Source: Roridomyces roridus (lineage: Eukaryota > Basidiomycota > Agaricomycetes > Agaricales > Mycenaceae). From it: a DNA stretch of 64,000 nt. Position 1 is the stretch's first letter; each line of letters opens with the position of its first letter. A program made the position numbers and the translations under genes. Positions 44,653 through 55,292 of the stretch are shown piece after piece. Below the pieces are notes generated by a model. The model worked only from the letters and a program-made list of their open reading frames with translations, did no database searches and was not told the origin of the DNA. The stretch is taken from assembly GCA_029378245.1 (NCBI GenBank), contig JARKIF010000122.1, positions 1 to 64,000 of the forward strand. The letters are read 5' to 3'.

Positions 44653-46363
44653 ATGGGTGAATTCGACACCACAATCGGTTATATGCTGGTGTCTGTTCTG
44701 CGTATGTCGCGCCCTTGCTGCTCCTCCCTTGACGACACTTTATCATATGCAGTGAATACGTTCTTTGGGGGCATCATAGCTTCCCAATTTTCAACCTATC
44801 ACAACTCAAGTACGCTTTCCCCGCCGTCTGTTCCATATACAAGCGTCGAATCTTTGTACTTAGGATTCAACGACCCGCCCTGGGTCAAGTCAGTATCTCC
44901 ATTTCTACCATACCCATGCGTTAAATTTCCCAAACAGGCTTGGTGTCGTGGCTCTTTACCTGATGAATGCAGCGCACATTGTATCGATGGCGCTCATGGC
45001 CTGGTGCGAGTAACTCCTCCAACGTTGATCTCACCTAATGACGTTCTCATGTCAGGACCTACTGTGTTGCGTGGGTAGTTTCCTCCTGCTTCTCGAGCTA
45101 CATCGTTGAGCTCTTGGCGGCCATTCCCAGGGATTTCAACCACCCTGAGCTGATTGATCGTAGGCACAGCGATTTTGCTCGTTGCCACGTCCCTGATTGC
45201 ATACAGAGATTGACTGGACGTTGACGCTTTGCGCCTCGAGTGAGTTCATTCCTGAGTGGCATTTACTGGCCTTTGAATTTGGGCAGTGACAGCGGTGCTG
45301 GCTCTCATCAATCAAACGTTCCAATCGCATAGGCAAGCATGCACGGTTCCCTGCGAGGTGTCGATTGAACCTGCTGCAGAATATACAGGTTCATCGGGAA
45401 CAAATGGCTGATGGCCTTCCTGGCCGTTGGAATCCTGGCAGATTGCGCACTGGGAGTGGCAGCGGCAATTCAAGCCACGATCGTGACAACGTACGTTGAC
45501 CTCTACGTTCCTTGCCTTCTGCATTCTGACATCCACTGCGGAAACTCAGACTAGACAAGGTCGACAACCTCCGGGGTCCGGTGGAGGGGAACCTAGCTCT
45601 CCAAGCCACGCTTGATATCATCGTCTCAAGTATACGCCGTTGCGCCTTCTCGTTCAAATCCATTTGCTGAGCATCGGGGCAGTCATCCTTTCTGCCAGGT
45701 TCTACCAATCAAAGACGCGAATCCACGCCGTTTCATTCGGGCAATCAAAGTCAAGGCTGAGACGCACGAACAAGGGGCTCAATATGCTCATGCGGGCTGC
45801 GATTCAATCTGGTATCTTTACGTGTGCGTTTACCTCTTCTTGACATCGTTGACCGGGGTCTATTCTGACTGGGACATGGATGGCTACAGCTTTGTTCGCC
45901 ATCGGGTCTCTGTTGGCATACCGCTACGCGCCTGGAACGTACACGAACCTCATCTTTTCTGTTCCTATCGGGCGTATCTACACCCACGTATGTACTGCCT
46001 GCCCCATAATATCCCTTCCCGCCCCATCTTGCAATAACAAATCTGCAGACAATCCTAGACCATCTCATCAGCCGCGAGCACCTCCGACACATCCTCACTA
46101 CGGACGGAAGCACGCGCACCCGCCCGCGCCCGGCGGTGGCTACGACCAATCGAAACGTCCCACAGAGCACTGTAGTGTTCAACACTCTGGGTACCACGGA
46201 CATGATGTCTGGACACGATACTAGTGGGAGTGGGACTGGTTCTGGAGCGGATTCGCTGCAGGTGCACAATGACAAGGACAAGGACCCCGAGGCGCAGCTT
46301 GAGCTGGAGGTGCATGAGATGCATTCGCGGAAGGGGCGAGAGCGTACACACGCCGAGCCATGA
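44653..46363 (+). pseudogene. DUF6534-type membrane protein, copy B, with nonsense codons
   Basis: Same exon layout as copy A, shifted by 4,059 bp. It lacks the 13-bp insertion, so GTAILLVATSLIAYRD reads in one frame. It carries its own lesions: TGA replaces Ser in the LSSLIV segment (AGCTGATTG, near 45150), and a second TGA follows YRD where copy A has YRNWM. The GC-AG intron (GCAAGC..CTGCAG) and the FSVPIGRIYTHTILDHLISR ending are conserved. Thus the two tandem copies were each disabled by different changes in the same helix. An unnoticed intron over this stretch would be the alternative. Confidence 0.6.
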
Positions 46364-46408
46364 TCAAAGTTCACAGGTATTGAAAGATCCTTCGTAATCT
46401 TGTGATTG

Positions 46409-46435
46409 TATAATAATAATAATAATAATAATAAA
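46409..46435. repeat. (AAT)n microsatellite
   Basis: About nine AAT/TAA repeats directly after the tail of DUF6534 copy B. Confidence 0.95.
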
Positions 46436-46608
46436 GGGCATATGGTCCCGCGCTGTTTGTGAAAAAAGAATCCAAGAATTGAGCCGTATTATGTAGTTCA
46501 AAAAATTCAGGACAGTGATCGAAAGACCCCTTCGATTCCACGACGTCCTCTGCATCTCCTCTCCATCTACATATTGCTCTCGTTGCCAGTGTGAGAGAAG
46601 CCATCGAA

Positions 46609-47584
46609 TGAATCTTACACGATCAACAGACACTCGACGCGCCCGCGCGATGACCATCCTTGTTTTGGATCACCGCTGAGCAGGCTGCTGCCGCAGGTCC
46701 TGTCTCCCCGTGAGTCGCCGTGCCTCGCCTTGAACAAAGCCGCCCCTCCCGACGCCGCCGCGGCGGCGACGCGGTCCTCTCATCCTCGGCATCAAACCGG
46801 AGCCTGAGAGCTCGTGCGGTCGTGAGGCCAATTTACCCTGCTGCCACGCAGTCCGCGACGCACGTTCTGGATGGCCTGTGCGCTGATGCTCCTCACTCCA
46901 TCCGACCCAGTGCCGGATTGATACGCATGGGATACAATAGGATAGCGTTGGCTTGGAATCGCCCGATGGAAACGAGAGGGCAACAGACCCTTGGGCTCTC
47001 GAATCGATTCTCCCTCGACCGCCATTGCAATTTTATCTGTAGACTGTATGTTATCTACGGAAGAAACGATTCAGAACAAGTGATGAGGCTCCCACTCCTC
47101 CAGAAAGTTGAATGTTTGGTTATAAGGGACAAGTACGACGTCAATCCCCCCCGCTTCCTTTGCAAACTCTTCCCAAATGTGTACGTTAGGATCGCGATCG
47201 CTGGGGGGCTGCCACAGCACACGCAAGCTCCGCAACCGTTGGGCAGACCCCATGCCCCGACGAGACCGGACCGTGGAAAGGAGCGCGTCGAGCTCCGAAT
47301 GTTGAATTTGTGTGCCGCATCCGAAGAACTTGAGGCTCGGACGGCGATCTGCCTACACTGACTCGGAAAAAGTAATGGATCACGCGTGGTTCGAAGTTGT
47401 TTGATGCATTGCTTCACAGCCACACCACTTCTGGGCAATGTTAAGGTCTTCAAAGGAAGCTTACAGGGTCTAGTATATACCCGTAAAATATTGAGTTGCC
47501 TGACCCTCTCCTTGCTAAAGCAGAGCGATCACGAAAATGAAAGTGATCCATTTTAAAATCTGGTTTCCGTCAAATCTGTGTGTT
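46609..47584. other. No intact gene; possible LRR-like fragment on the minus strand
   Basis: The minus-strand frame at 47071-47253 reads AQRLRSLRVLWQPPSDRDPN and FNFLEEWEPHHLF, which looks like the last part of an F-box/LRR protein. I found no start or F-box upstream. The plus-strand frame at 46720-47361 is Arg-rich and probably its shadow. Confidence 0.35.
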
Positions 47585-48140
47585 TGATCTTTTATCTGGA
47601 CTTAATGCTGCAGGTGCAACTGGAAATTGGACTGGATGATAGCTTGATGTCTGTTGAGCAATTCTGGGCCCAAAAATCCGATCTCAAGTGGGTTGGTTGT
47701 GAAGCCCTTGGTCAATGAAGTGGTGACCACTAACATGGCAAAGGTGCCCATGGCCTGCCAGTAGTCTTTAATGAGAGGTCTCAAGCATGTATAGGGCAAC
47801 TCTTCCAATCCTAAGGACTGCCCCAATGACACAGGCAAGGTGACTGTGACCACCTCACACCCTATCAGGGTCGAAGAACTTCCACCACCGTTTGGCCACG
47901 GCTCTTTGGTGGCCTTGATCTTGAAATAGGGCCTTGCACAATGTGAAAATCTGGCTGAATACAGTAGATGCCGGTCACTGGGTTACACCTAGAGTGTAAG
48001 AAAGGCAACTCATGCAGACGTGCATGGTGGGTGGTTGCCTGATGTTGATTTTTGCATGATCTGTATATACAGCCTGGGCAAGGAGCCTCCCAACAGCCCC
48101 GATAAGCCATATTTCTGGGTCTTGATTGGTCAGTTGTGCG
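47585..48140. other. Unidentified insert-like sequence abutting a truncated protease gene
   Basis: Base composition and wording change at about 48140, exactly where the S53 protease reading stops matching its family. No inverted repeats, LTR ends or ORF could be identified, so its nature is open. Confidence 0.3.
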
Positions 48141-48634
48141 GGTGAGTGGTTCTGCAAGCGAGGGATGGGAGAAGCGCTGGTATTGTGCACGGAAGAGCGT
48201 GTTGGCCTGGGAAACCGACATGTTGACAGAAACCCAGTTGCCATGGGGCGAGGTCGATGTGGCACTCAGTCCGTTGGCGGAGGTAAAGTTTTCAAACGCA
48301 GCAAGTGTCTCGGACGAGGGCTTGACGAATTCTTTGACCTATCGGTCGTCAGCTCAGTCCGGCGCACAAAGAAAAGCCCAATCACCTCGTCTGCAGAGAG
48401 CCATCGTCTGAACGCTACATGCCCTGGGGTCGAGATCGCCGTCAAGGTGTCGTGTAGACCAGAGATATTCTTCCCGGCCAAAGCGAGCCGCAGAGTGAGT
48501 TGGTCGCTCTCCGGAGCGGTGCCTTCGTAGATGAACCCGGCCGGAGCTGCCGACCGACTGTGGTGAAGAGTGAACGAACCTGCTGAAACCAGGGCAGCGA
48601 GAGCAAGAAGGTGGAAGATTTTGAGGAATGACAT
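48140..48634 (-). pseudogene. 5' fragment of a secreted S53 (sedolisin / tripeptidyl-peptidase) protease gene
   Basis: The ATG at 48634 starts a signal peptide (KIFHLLALAALVSAG), then the Pro-kumamolisin activation domain: APAGFIYEGTAPESDQLTLR, SGLHDTLTAISTPGHVAFRR and WLSADE. After a 47-nt intron (48385-48339) come VKEFVKPSSETLAAFENFTS, PHGNWVSVNMSVSQANTLF and AQYQRFSHPS. Family members continue into a prodomain end and a Ser-Glu-Asp catalytic domain of some 350 residues. Here sequence identity to the family ends after about 150 codons, and no catalytic motif (SGTS) follows on the minus strand. The gene is a truncated 5' fragment, probably cut by the sequence at 47585-48140. Confidence 0.7.
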
Positions 48635-49428
48635 GCCAATCCAGTGTGCGCCCTCTCCCATTTATGTAGTGCAGGGATCCTGTAAGTGAACAATCATCTC
48701 GAATGGAAATATCAGTCGGGGAATCGCACCTGCGGCGCAGTCTGAGCAACTGCGGCAGTTCATTCAACGCTGCGCCGGTGATATGAAGCCGTTGGCGTTC
48801 GTCACGGATATGCGGGTTCCCCGGCGGATTTACGCCAGGGGTATGGGCCAGTACCGGGTCCGGGTACGGGTTGTGGAGGCCGACCATTGATTGCACATTC
48901 TCGCCGGCAACAAGATAAAGTCTGCTGAAGTCTGAGGCAAGAGTTAGCGAGGCAAAGGAAAGATGGCAGCTGTGCCACCATAGCGATAGCCCTTCCTATA
49001 TATAGTATACACTCACGCACAGCACGAAAAACCATGTCGTCTGGGTTGAAGCGGATCCCGTGAATGGAGGAGCTGAGGGTTTAAATCCCGGTCGTCGTTT
49101 ATGCTTTTGTCGGGTTCCAAGGTTTGAGATTTCCAATGTGAAAGAGCGGGGAGCAATGCGAAGCCGAGCAAAAGGGATGGCTCCCACACGGGATCGAATA
49201 AAGTACGACTTCTTTCTCGACGAGATGGTGATGCGGAAGAACAGGTTGACGAAGGCCAAGCTGGAAGCCGCTGGCGAGGTCCCCGATTACATTGATGGTC
49301 TCAAGTATGTTCCCCGACCCCCACTATACATGGAACAATCTGGATTTGTACTGTAGACACGATTTGTACAATATACAATGCTTGCACACATCGAAATAAA
49401 GAATAGAGAAAGGAAAGGAACAACCGAC
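48635..49428. other. Intergenic; small relic similar to the 25-26 kb LRR-like family
   Basis: The minus-strand frame at 48996-49259 shares IRSRVGAIPFARLRIAP with the corresponding relic near 25600 (IRSRAGAIPFTRPRMAP). It may be a fragment of the same family read out of frame. The rest has no feature. Confidence 0.35.
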
Positions 49429-51233
49429 TCATCGACGTTTGGAGACCTTGTCCCAGCCGCTCATGGACTTCCTGCATTGGGTCCACAATCCCTCCGAAGT
49501 GCGGGGTAGAGCCTCTGCCCAGTCCCGCTCCGCCTGCGTCGAGTTCTTCCAGGCCCGATGTTGTTTGTACCAGGTCGGCTTGGGAAAGTTCTCAAGCGCA
49601 AACACCGCCTTGAACTGGTCTGGGACAGAGCTCTCCCCGTGCGCAGTGACGAGCTCGAAAGCCTTGGCCATATCCCGAGCATACATCCCATCTGGCCAAG
49701 AGCCAAAACCCGTCGGAACCCAGACACGGTTCGCCTTTCCAAAGCCCATCGAGATCTGCGTCCGAGGGCCCCGAGAGCAACGGCGGCGACGGTAGGGACA
49801 AGTTGTCTGTCGTGGTGGGCGAGGGTGCACTCGACGAAGCGGACGATGGCTCGAAGGGAGATGGGCAGGCCGACGTGGATGGAGGAGAGGTCATGATTGA
49901 CAGACAAGGGCGGGTGCGTCGCTCAGTAGCATCGACGGTGGAGGACAGGGCTCGTGCACGTTTGCGGCTGGTCTTGTTGTGCCCCGGAGCATAATTGCCG
50001 ATGAAGTCGTCGATCTGGGGGCAGTTCTTGACGCCAATGCGGCGCATGAGGAGAAACTGGCACGATTGTACTTCCATAACGTGGTTGACGTCCTCGCGGT
50101 TCCAGCGACGACCATCAAAGTCGTACAGATGGATCTCATCGGTAGCAGCAACCTCCATCTTCCGAAGAAGCGACGAGCTCTTGGCCAGATTGAATTTGGG
50201 CCAAGAGGGGATGCCCTGCTCTCGAAATACCTCCGGGTCCTCAACGTCCTTGAAAGGCATGAGCTTCCATTCAGTGCAAGAGATGGAAACGATACATACC
50301 CTACCCCAGAAGCACACGCGCACCTGGTGCTTGAGCATCGTTTCCTGCTCCCTGCGCTCCTCCTCGGCCCGCCTGCGTTTCGCTTGGACCTCGTGGTTCT
50401 TGTTGTACTTTGCTGCGAATTCGGGGCTCATGACTTTGCTGTAAAGCTTGGGCGCAAGCTCAGTGGCGGATGGAGTCGTCGAGGACATCGGGGCTTCATA
50501 CGTGGAGGGAGAGTCGGAGGACGTCGGGACGTCGTACGTGAACATGGGCGCGGGCCTCGAGAGGAGAGATGGGTCGCCGACGACTGTAGACGATGGGGTA
50601 GAGGACACAGCCGAGGGGATTGATACTGCCATGCCCTTGCGATGCCCTGCATAGGCACAGCCCTTGCGCTGCTGCTCGCAGCACGTCTTGCACATCTTGT
50701 AGCTGCAATTGCGCGATCTGAGGAGGCGAGAGCACTGCCCATTCGCGCATGTCTGCTTGGATGGTGGAGCAAGCTGTGTCGACGAGGGCTGAGGCTGAGA
50801 AGCATACGGCGGAGGCTGGGTAGAAGGCGGGGGTTGCTGGCTCAAGGGTAGGAGCAGCTCGAAGCTGGTGCTAGAGGCGATGGTCTGACTCGGGAGCTGT
50901 GGGGAGCAGGCCCAGGGGTCGTCCATGCCCAAGTCGTAGGAAGGTGGAGGCGGAGGGGGAGGGTTGTGGCCATAGCCGTAACCATCGTCGGTGCCAGCCG
51001 ACTGGCGGCGCTCGGCAGCACGGTACGCCTCGGGGTCGAGCCATAGAAAGAATCCACAATCACACTGCGATAATTTGCGTCAGAGGCACGACAGCGTGGA
51101 GGGATTAGGGACGCACCACTCGATATTCGAGCCCAGCATGCCATGGTACATTCCTTCCCCTGCATATCAAGCGGGAAGGTATTCTCGCGCCGCAGCCACG
51201 GGGACAGTCGATAAACTGATGTTGGTGGGCCAT
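49429..51233 (-). CDS. GRF-like zinc-finger protein of an uncharacterised mushroom family, possible frameshift
   Basis: The start MAHQHQFIDC at 51233. Exon 1 is 51233-51117, exon 2 is 51064-50300, and exon 3 begins at 50248, with introns of 52 and 51 nt. The first 55 residues read CPRGCGARIPSRLICRG, then CDCGFFLWLD across the intron, resembling a GRF zinc finger. A Pro/Gln-rich linker and a second Cys cluster (CANGQCSRLLRSRNC, CKTCCEQQRKGC) follow. Next come a Lys/Glu-rich helix, then FREQGIPSWPKFNLAKSSSL, EIHLYDFDGRRWNRE and SCQFLLMRRIGVKNCPQIDD. The expected C-terminal domain (RVWVPTGFGSWPDGMYARDM, PKPTWYKQHRAW) is in the +1 frame after DLDGLW near 49737. Either a one-base lesion or a missed intron lies there. 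GRF fingers bind nucleic acid in other proteins; function here is unknown. Confidence 0.6.
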
Positions 51234-51473
51234 ACGGTGTGCTGTTGCATTGTTAGTGGTGGGATAGGTTGCCTGTCACGGTCCAGTGAGCATTACTTCA
51301 GGTTTCACACTGGGCGAGGACTCACTGTGTTAGATAGTGTACGTACCGTGTGGTGGAAAGGAGAAAGGGCGGTCTGATGGCGCATCAAGCCGTTGGACAA
51401 AGGAGGACAAACAAGTATACGGTGTTTACAAGTTTACGGTAAACTCCATCAACTTTCGGATATACGTATGTTC
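51234..51473. other. Short intergenic region
   Basis: Promoter side of the GRF-like gene and 3' side of F-box copy 5. Nothing distinct is seen. Confidence 0.4.
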
Positions 51474-54190
51474 TCACACCCTCAGGCAGCACGAGGAACG
51501 CTGTATGAAAGGGAGCACGGATCCAAGCCCCTCCTCTACTCGCAAAAAATGGAGAGACGGCGCTGAGAGGTAATCCAACACGCGAGATCCTGCGGTGGCA
51601 AGTCGCCGTAGCTGGGGGAGAAGGATGGCTCCTTTACTGTTCTCCGGAGCTGGGTGGTCTGAAACGCCGTAAACAGCCAGACGGCATTCGACCAGATTGG
51701 GAGCAGCGGACAGAATGTCAAGTTGTCTGGGCAAACGGTCTTTGCCGTGATAGTGCGTCATCTGGGCCCACGGGACGTCGAGAGGGGCGGAGGGCACTGA
51801 AAATCCGCGAGTGGTGAGGATGAGTCGACGCAAGGACGGAGCATCCGACAGGAACCTCAGAGTCTTCGTGTTTTGGCACGATCTTCCTAGGTCAAAGAAT
51901 TCGAATTCTTCAAGGGCAGGAATTCGATTGCGGATGCTTCGAAGGAGATCATAAACGCCGGAGGGGGAAGTCTGCTCCATGACGACCGAGCTGACTCGGA
52001 AGGTCCTCCAGCGGTGACATTCCATAAGGACCCTGTTGAGTAGAGCCATGTCGCCTTCATTCCGCTCCCGCCAACCAATAGACACATCGAGCGTCAGGTT
52101 CGCGGAGCGGAGAAGTTGGCATTCGAGGAAGGAGAGAGGGTATAGATGGAACGTGGGAGGCTCACGTTGGAAGGGTAAGGAGAGGTCAATGGTGCGCCAC
52201 AGAAATGGGGCCGAGTGTCACGCCTCTCCACGACCTGCAGATGAAGTCGAGAATCCAAGGAGGCGAATACACATCTCGAGTGGCATATGCCCGAGTTGCA
52301 GCACTAATTCTGCGGGGGAATGATGTCCAGGAGAGTATCTCCGCCAACAGCTCGTTCGGCATACGACGCACTGGCGACAGAATCTCTGGGGGGGTAGGGT
52401 ACGTTGAATTTCAACCTAGTTTTAACCACGGGGTACGTTGAGTTTCACTGAAGCCTACGTTGATTTTCACCGGGCCTACGTTGATTTTCACCTCCAGATT
52501 ACATTGAAATCTACATCGATAATCAACGTGATATGGCCAAAATCACTGCTCCTTCCACATGAGGTTCCCAGTGAATCTCGACGTGATTTACGTTGAATTG
52601 GGTAAAACTGCCAGCACTGCAGCACCCCATATACACTCTCACTAAAGCCTCATTCGGGCAATTAAAAGGGGAAAAGAACAAGTGCATTGAATGAATATTA
52701 CAGCTAAACTAACTAGTTACAGGTGGAGGCTGACCAACCCGTATACGAAGGCGGGGCCCGCCCGCGAGGACGGACGACAGCAGTGGGGCGTGAGGAAGGC
52801 GAAAGGGCAACGGGGGAGCAAGCGGCGGCAACACCTTGAACTTGGATGGGGTACAGACTGGTGCAGATTCGGACTTGACGAACTCGACGAAGTTGAAAGC
52901 CAAAGATTTGATGCACTTCATGAGTTGAGCGTGTGGCGAAACATCTTGCATGGGAATGGCAGAGTGAAGCAGCAGGAACGGAGGTCTTCAAATATGAGCA
53001 GCGTGCAACTTGAAGACCACGGCAGAGCAAGCTTCGAGCGGCGACGTTGGCGTTGACATGGTGGTCGGCGTGATTTGAGAAACCGTGGGGCTTGGGCTTC
53101 ATTTTGCGATTCGTTGACAGCGGAAGACGGCGCGTTGTTGCTGCGTTGCGATAGCCGGTAGTAACACCGGTGAGTGGATAACGGCACCATCACCAAGGGC
53201 CGACGGGAAGCGCGATGGGGGCGGCGGCTGCGGACGCAGAGGGTCTCTGGATGAAGGGAGTAGGCCTGGAGCGGGGGAAGGTTTTGACGGCGAGAGTGAT
53301 ATAGAAGCGTGGCCCTGGGGAAGGCAGACAGCCGGCGGGCGGCACGTGGTAGGCTTGAGACGTGCAGTGGTCAGCGGCTGCGGACGCAGAGAGGGTGCAG
53401 GCGGGCATGAGCATGGGGAGCGAGCGGGAGATCTGAGACGACGTCCTGAGGGCGAGGGTGGCATTCAAGACAGTGGTCTGGGGCTCGCCGGGTCGGAGGT
53501 GAGCGGTATGAGATCGCGTGACGGCGGTGTGGACGAGGTGGTGGCAGCTGGGGGAAGTCGAGGCTTGCGTGAGGACGTGGGCGACATGGAGGAAAGGAAG
53601 AAAAAAGAGCAAGGAAATCACGCCACGTCGCAATCAATGGCGCAATATCGGTACTCGGTCACTGATCCGGTCGGAGTTTGAAGGACTTCAGACAACTGTC
53701 GTGATCAGGTCTCCAAGGAAAATTGTGAGTTCGGTTAGGGCCCAAGATGGACACATACCGAGTGGAGGGCAATTGGCTTCACCTTCATTGGGTTGACACC
53801 TGGGCATGTTAATGAAGTGCCGTGAAATTCAACGTAGAACGGGTTGAATCAGAATTCAACGTAAATTCAACAGTGAATCAAAATCACCGGAAGTCAACGG
53901 AAGATACGTTGATAGTTGGTATTCACCAGGAATTACGTTGAATTTCAACGTGATGCAGCTCCATAGTGAATCGCTGCATACGACCGAATGCAATTTGCTG
54001 TCGCGTCGCGCTCAGACAGCAGCTGCTCTCCAGCTTCACCGTTCTTTCGACCACCGTCGATCTCGGAGTTCAACGCAGCCAGGTGCGAGCGTTTGTTATC
54101 AAGAAAAGCGACGAGCGAGGAGATTTCGGCGTCGTGGGGTGGATCGTTGCTTAGGAGGAGATCGGTGCACGGTGGCGGGGAAATAGCCAT
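51474..54190 (-). pseudogene. F-box-like gene copy 5, split by a 1.58-kb insertion
   Basis: The start MAISPPPCTDLLLSNDPPHD at 54190 reads to CIRSYAA at about 53975. It is then interrupted by foreign DNA and resumes at 52384 with LSPVRRMPNELLAEILSW, SPPWILDFICRSWR and LRR-like blocks down to 51474. The uninterrupted paralogue at 42600-43904 reads CIRSYAAILSPVRRMPNELL across the same point, proving the insertion. There is also a one-base frame change near 52215 (LGPISVAHH versus the paralogue's LGTPFLWRTIHI). No functional product is expected. Confidence 0.8.
52385..53967. mobile_element. 1,583-bp insertion with subterminal TACGTTGA repeats, inside F-box copy 5
   Basis: Bounded by GAATC at 52380-52384 and 53968-53972, a possible 5-bp target duplication. 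TACGTTGA occurs at 52400, 52434, 52456, 52477 and 52589. In either orientation it also occurs at 53829, 53856, 53905 and 53934, so it is concentrated within about 210 bp of each end. Clear terminal inverted repeats are not seen (left end TCTGGGGGGGTAGGG, right end ..GGAGCTGCATCACG inverted). The middle has Ser/Pro-rich frames without a transposase motif. Class undetermined. Confidence 0.75.
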
Positions 54191-54463
54191 GCTGGAAACG
54201 AGAGTTCAGGTAAGAAAATCCCGGATGACAGAGGATATCCACTTTGCAATTGAGATGGTGGTGGTTCGGTCAAAGGAAGTGACGTGTTGGTCAAAATTGG
54301 AACGTGATAGCCAAACAGAGACAAGTAAATGCGACGCGTCGAAGACTCGAACTTGAAGCAAACGATAGTAAATTCAAGAAAATCCCAGCAGTACATTCCC
54401 AGCCGAAAAATATAAACAGTCCATTCGATCATCGCCTGTCATTCCAACTTCTTGTCTCCATCT

Positions 54464-54837
54464 TCACCAATGGCAAAACAGCCCACAGATCGGCGCGCGG
54501 GGATGCCAATCGACGCGCACATGCGCATTGGGGTAGGCTATGACCGTCGTGGGAGACGTGGTCCATGCCGATGGTGGAGAGCCCGCCGCGTACACCGAGA
54601 ACGCAGGGCTGGCCGGGTGGAAGCATGCGATGGAGCCGTGTGGGGGCGCGGGGACGGCCCAGTACCCGGTCGCCGCTAAACTCGTCGTGAGCGGGTGTAG
54701 ACTCGGAGACTGAAATGAGATCAAGTAAACGCACGGATGCATGCGGCTGTGTACATTTCTGGGCTGCAGACCCAGCAGGGAACGAGGCTGGGGCCGTCCC
54801 GATGTTTGCAGTTGTGAGACACGACTACGGTGGACAT
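54464..54837 (-). CDS. Small Cys/Trp/Pro-rich protein, family copy A, 104 aa
   Basis: I recognise no family. Exon 1 is 54837-54735, the intron is 54734-54676 (59 nt, GTGCGT..TTTAG), and exon 2 is 54675-54464. The protein has an N-terminal SHNCKH, CWVCSPEMYTAAC, then a Pro/Ala/Ser-rich part with ATGYWAVPAPP, and ends VRVDWHPRAPICGLFCHW. No signal peptide is obvious. The same structure, splice position and reading are conserved in copy B (59362-59774), and the first exon is conserved in copy C (63354). That conservation supports a real coding gene even though alternative ORFs exist in other frames. A TATA element lies 84 bp upstream. Confidence 0.65.
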
Positions 54838-54920
54838 TTGTAAGATTTGGCTGGGACTGGGAGGGAGCTTGGCTTCAACGAGGGCTTTGTTTCTGAGGAG
54901 TATATGTTGACCTGACTCTC

Positions 54921-54928
54921 TTTATATA
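54921..54928 (-). promoter_or_regulatory. TATA box of small-gene copy A
   Basis: TATATAAA on the minus strand, about 84 bp before the ATG at 54837. The position is equivalent to the TATA elements of copies B and C. Confidence 0.65.
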
Positions 54929-55292
54929 CCCCTCGACGAATTCAGTGCATAACGTCAAGTTGCGTTGACTCGTACGCCTGGAAAGGACGCCACTGAACAG
55001 CAGTGTTGGCGGATTACGGCGAGCCAGAGCATCCTGTCGTAACGAACATTTGAGAGACACAAGGGAAGCAGTGCGTCGGAGGCTGTGAGTTGAGGTAAGG
55101 TGTGTCATCCGCACCCGCGGAATGCTGTTGGGGTGAGAGCTCTCTGCCAGATTGAACGTTAACACAAGGCTGTCGTTGCCTGCTGGGCAAGAGCTCGACA
55201 AATCTAAATAGATTCCATGAAACTGCGAGCAACAGAAGTAAATTTAGAGATCAATAAATTCGGCACGTACGAAAATCAACCCGTGATTTCAT
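54929..55292. other. Duplicated upstream region of small-gene copy A
   Basis: About 250 bp here (to roughly 55180) matches, inverted, the region upstream of copy C (62285-62470 and 63165-63265). An example is CGGGTGCGGATG..CACGCCTTACCTCAAC and AACGCAACTTGACGTTAT. Confidence 0.7.

Larger units (their letters stand above)
44032..46608 (+). repeat. Segmental tandem duplication, copy B
   Basis: Direct duplicate of 39994-42503. It carries an (AAT)n microsatellite at 46409-46435 within the 3' flank that copy A lacks. It ends near GAGAGAAGCCATCGAAT at about 46608. Confidence 0.85.

Noticed and set aside
49060..49356. Plus-strand gene MNGGAEGLNPGRR
   Set aside because: The opposite strand shows a phrase shared with the relic at 25.6 kb, so this ORF is probably a shadow of a decayed fragment.
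52713..53633. Protein-coding cargo in the 1.58-kb insertion
   Set aside because: Frames are Ser/Pro/His-rich, overlap on both strands and have no conserved motif or consistent splice structure.
54429..54734. Alternative reading of the small gene (frame starting MRLLDLISVSESTPAHDEF)
   Set aside because: The other frame keeps the same exon lengths, splice phase and Trp/Pro pattern in copies A and B, so it is the conserved one.
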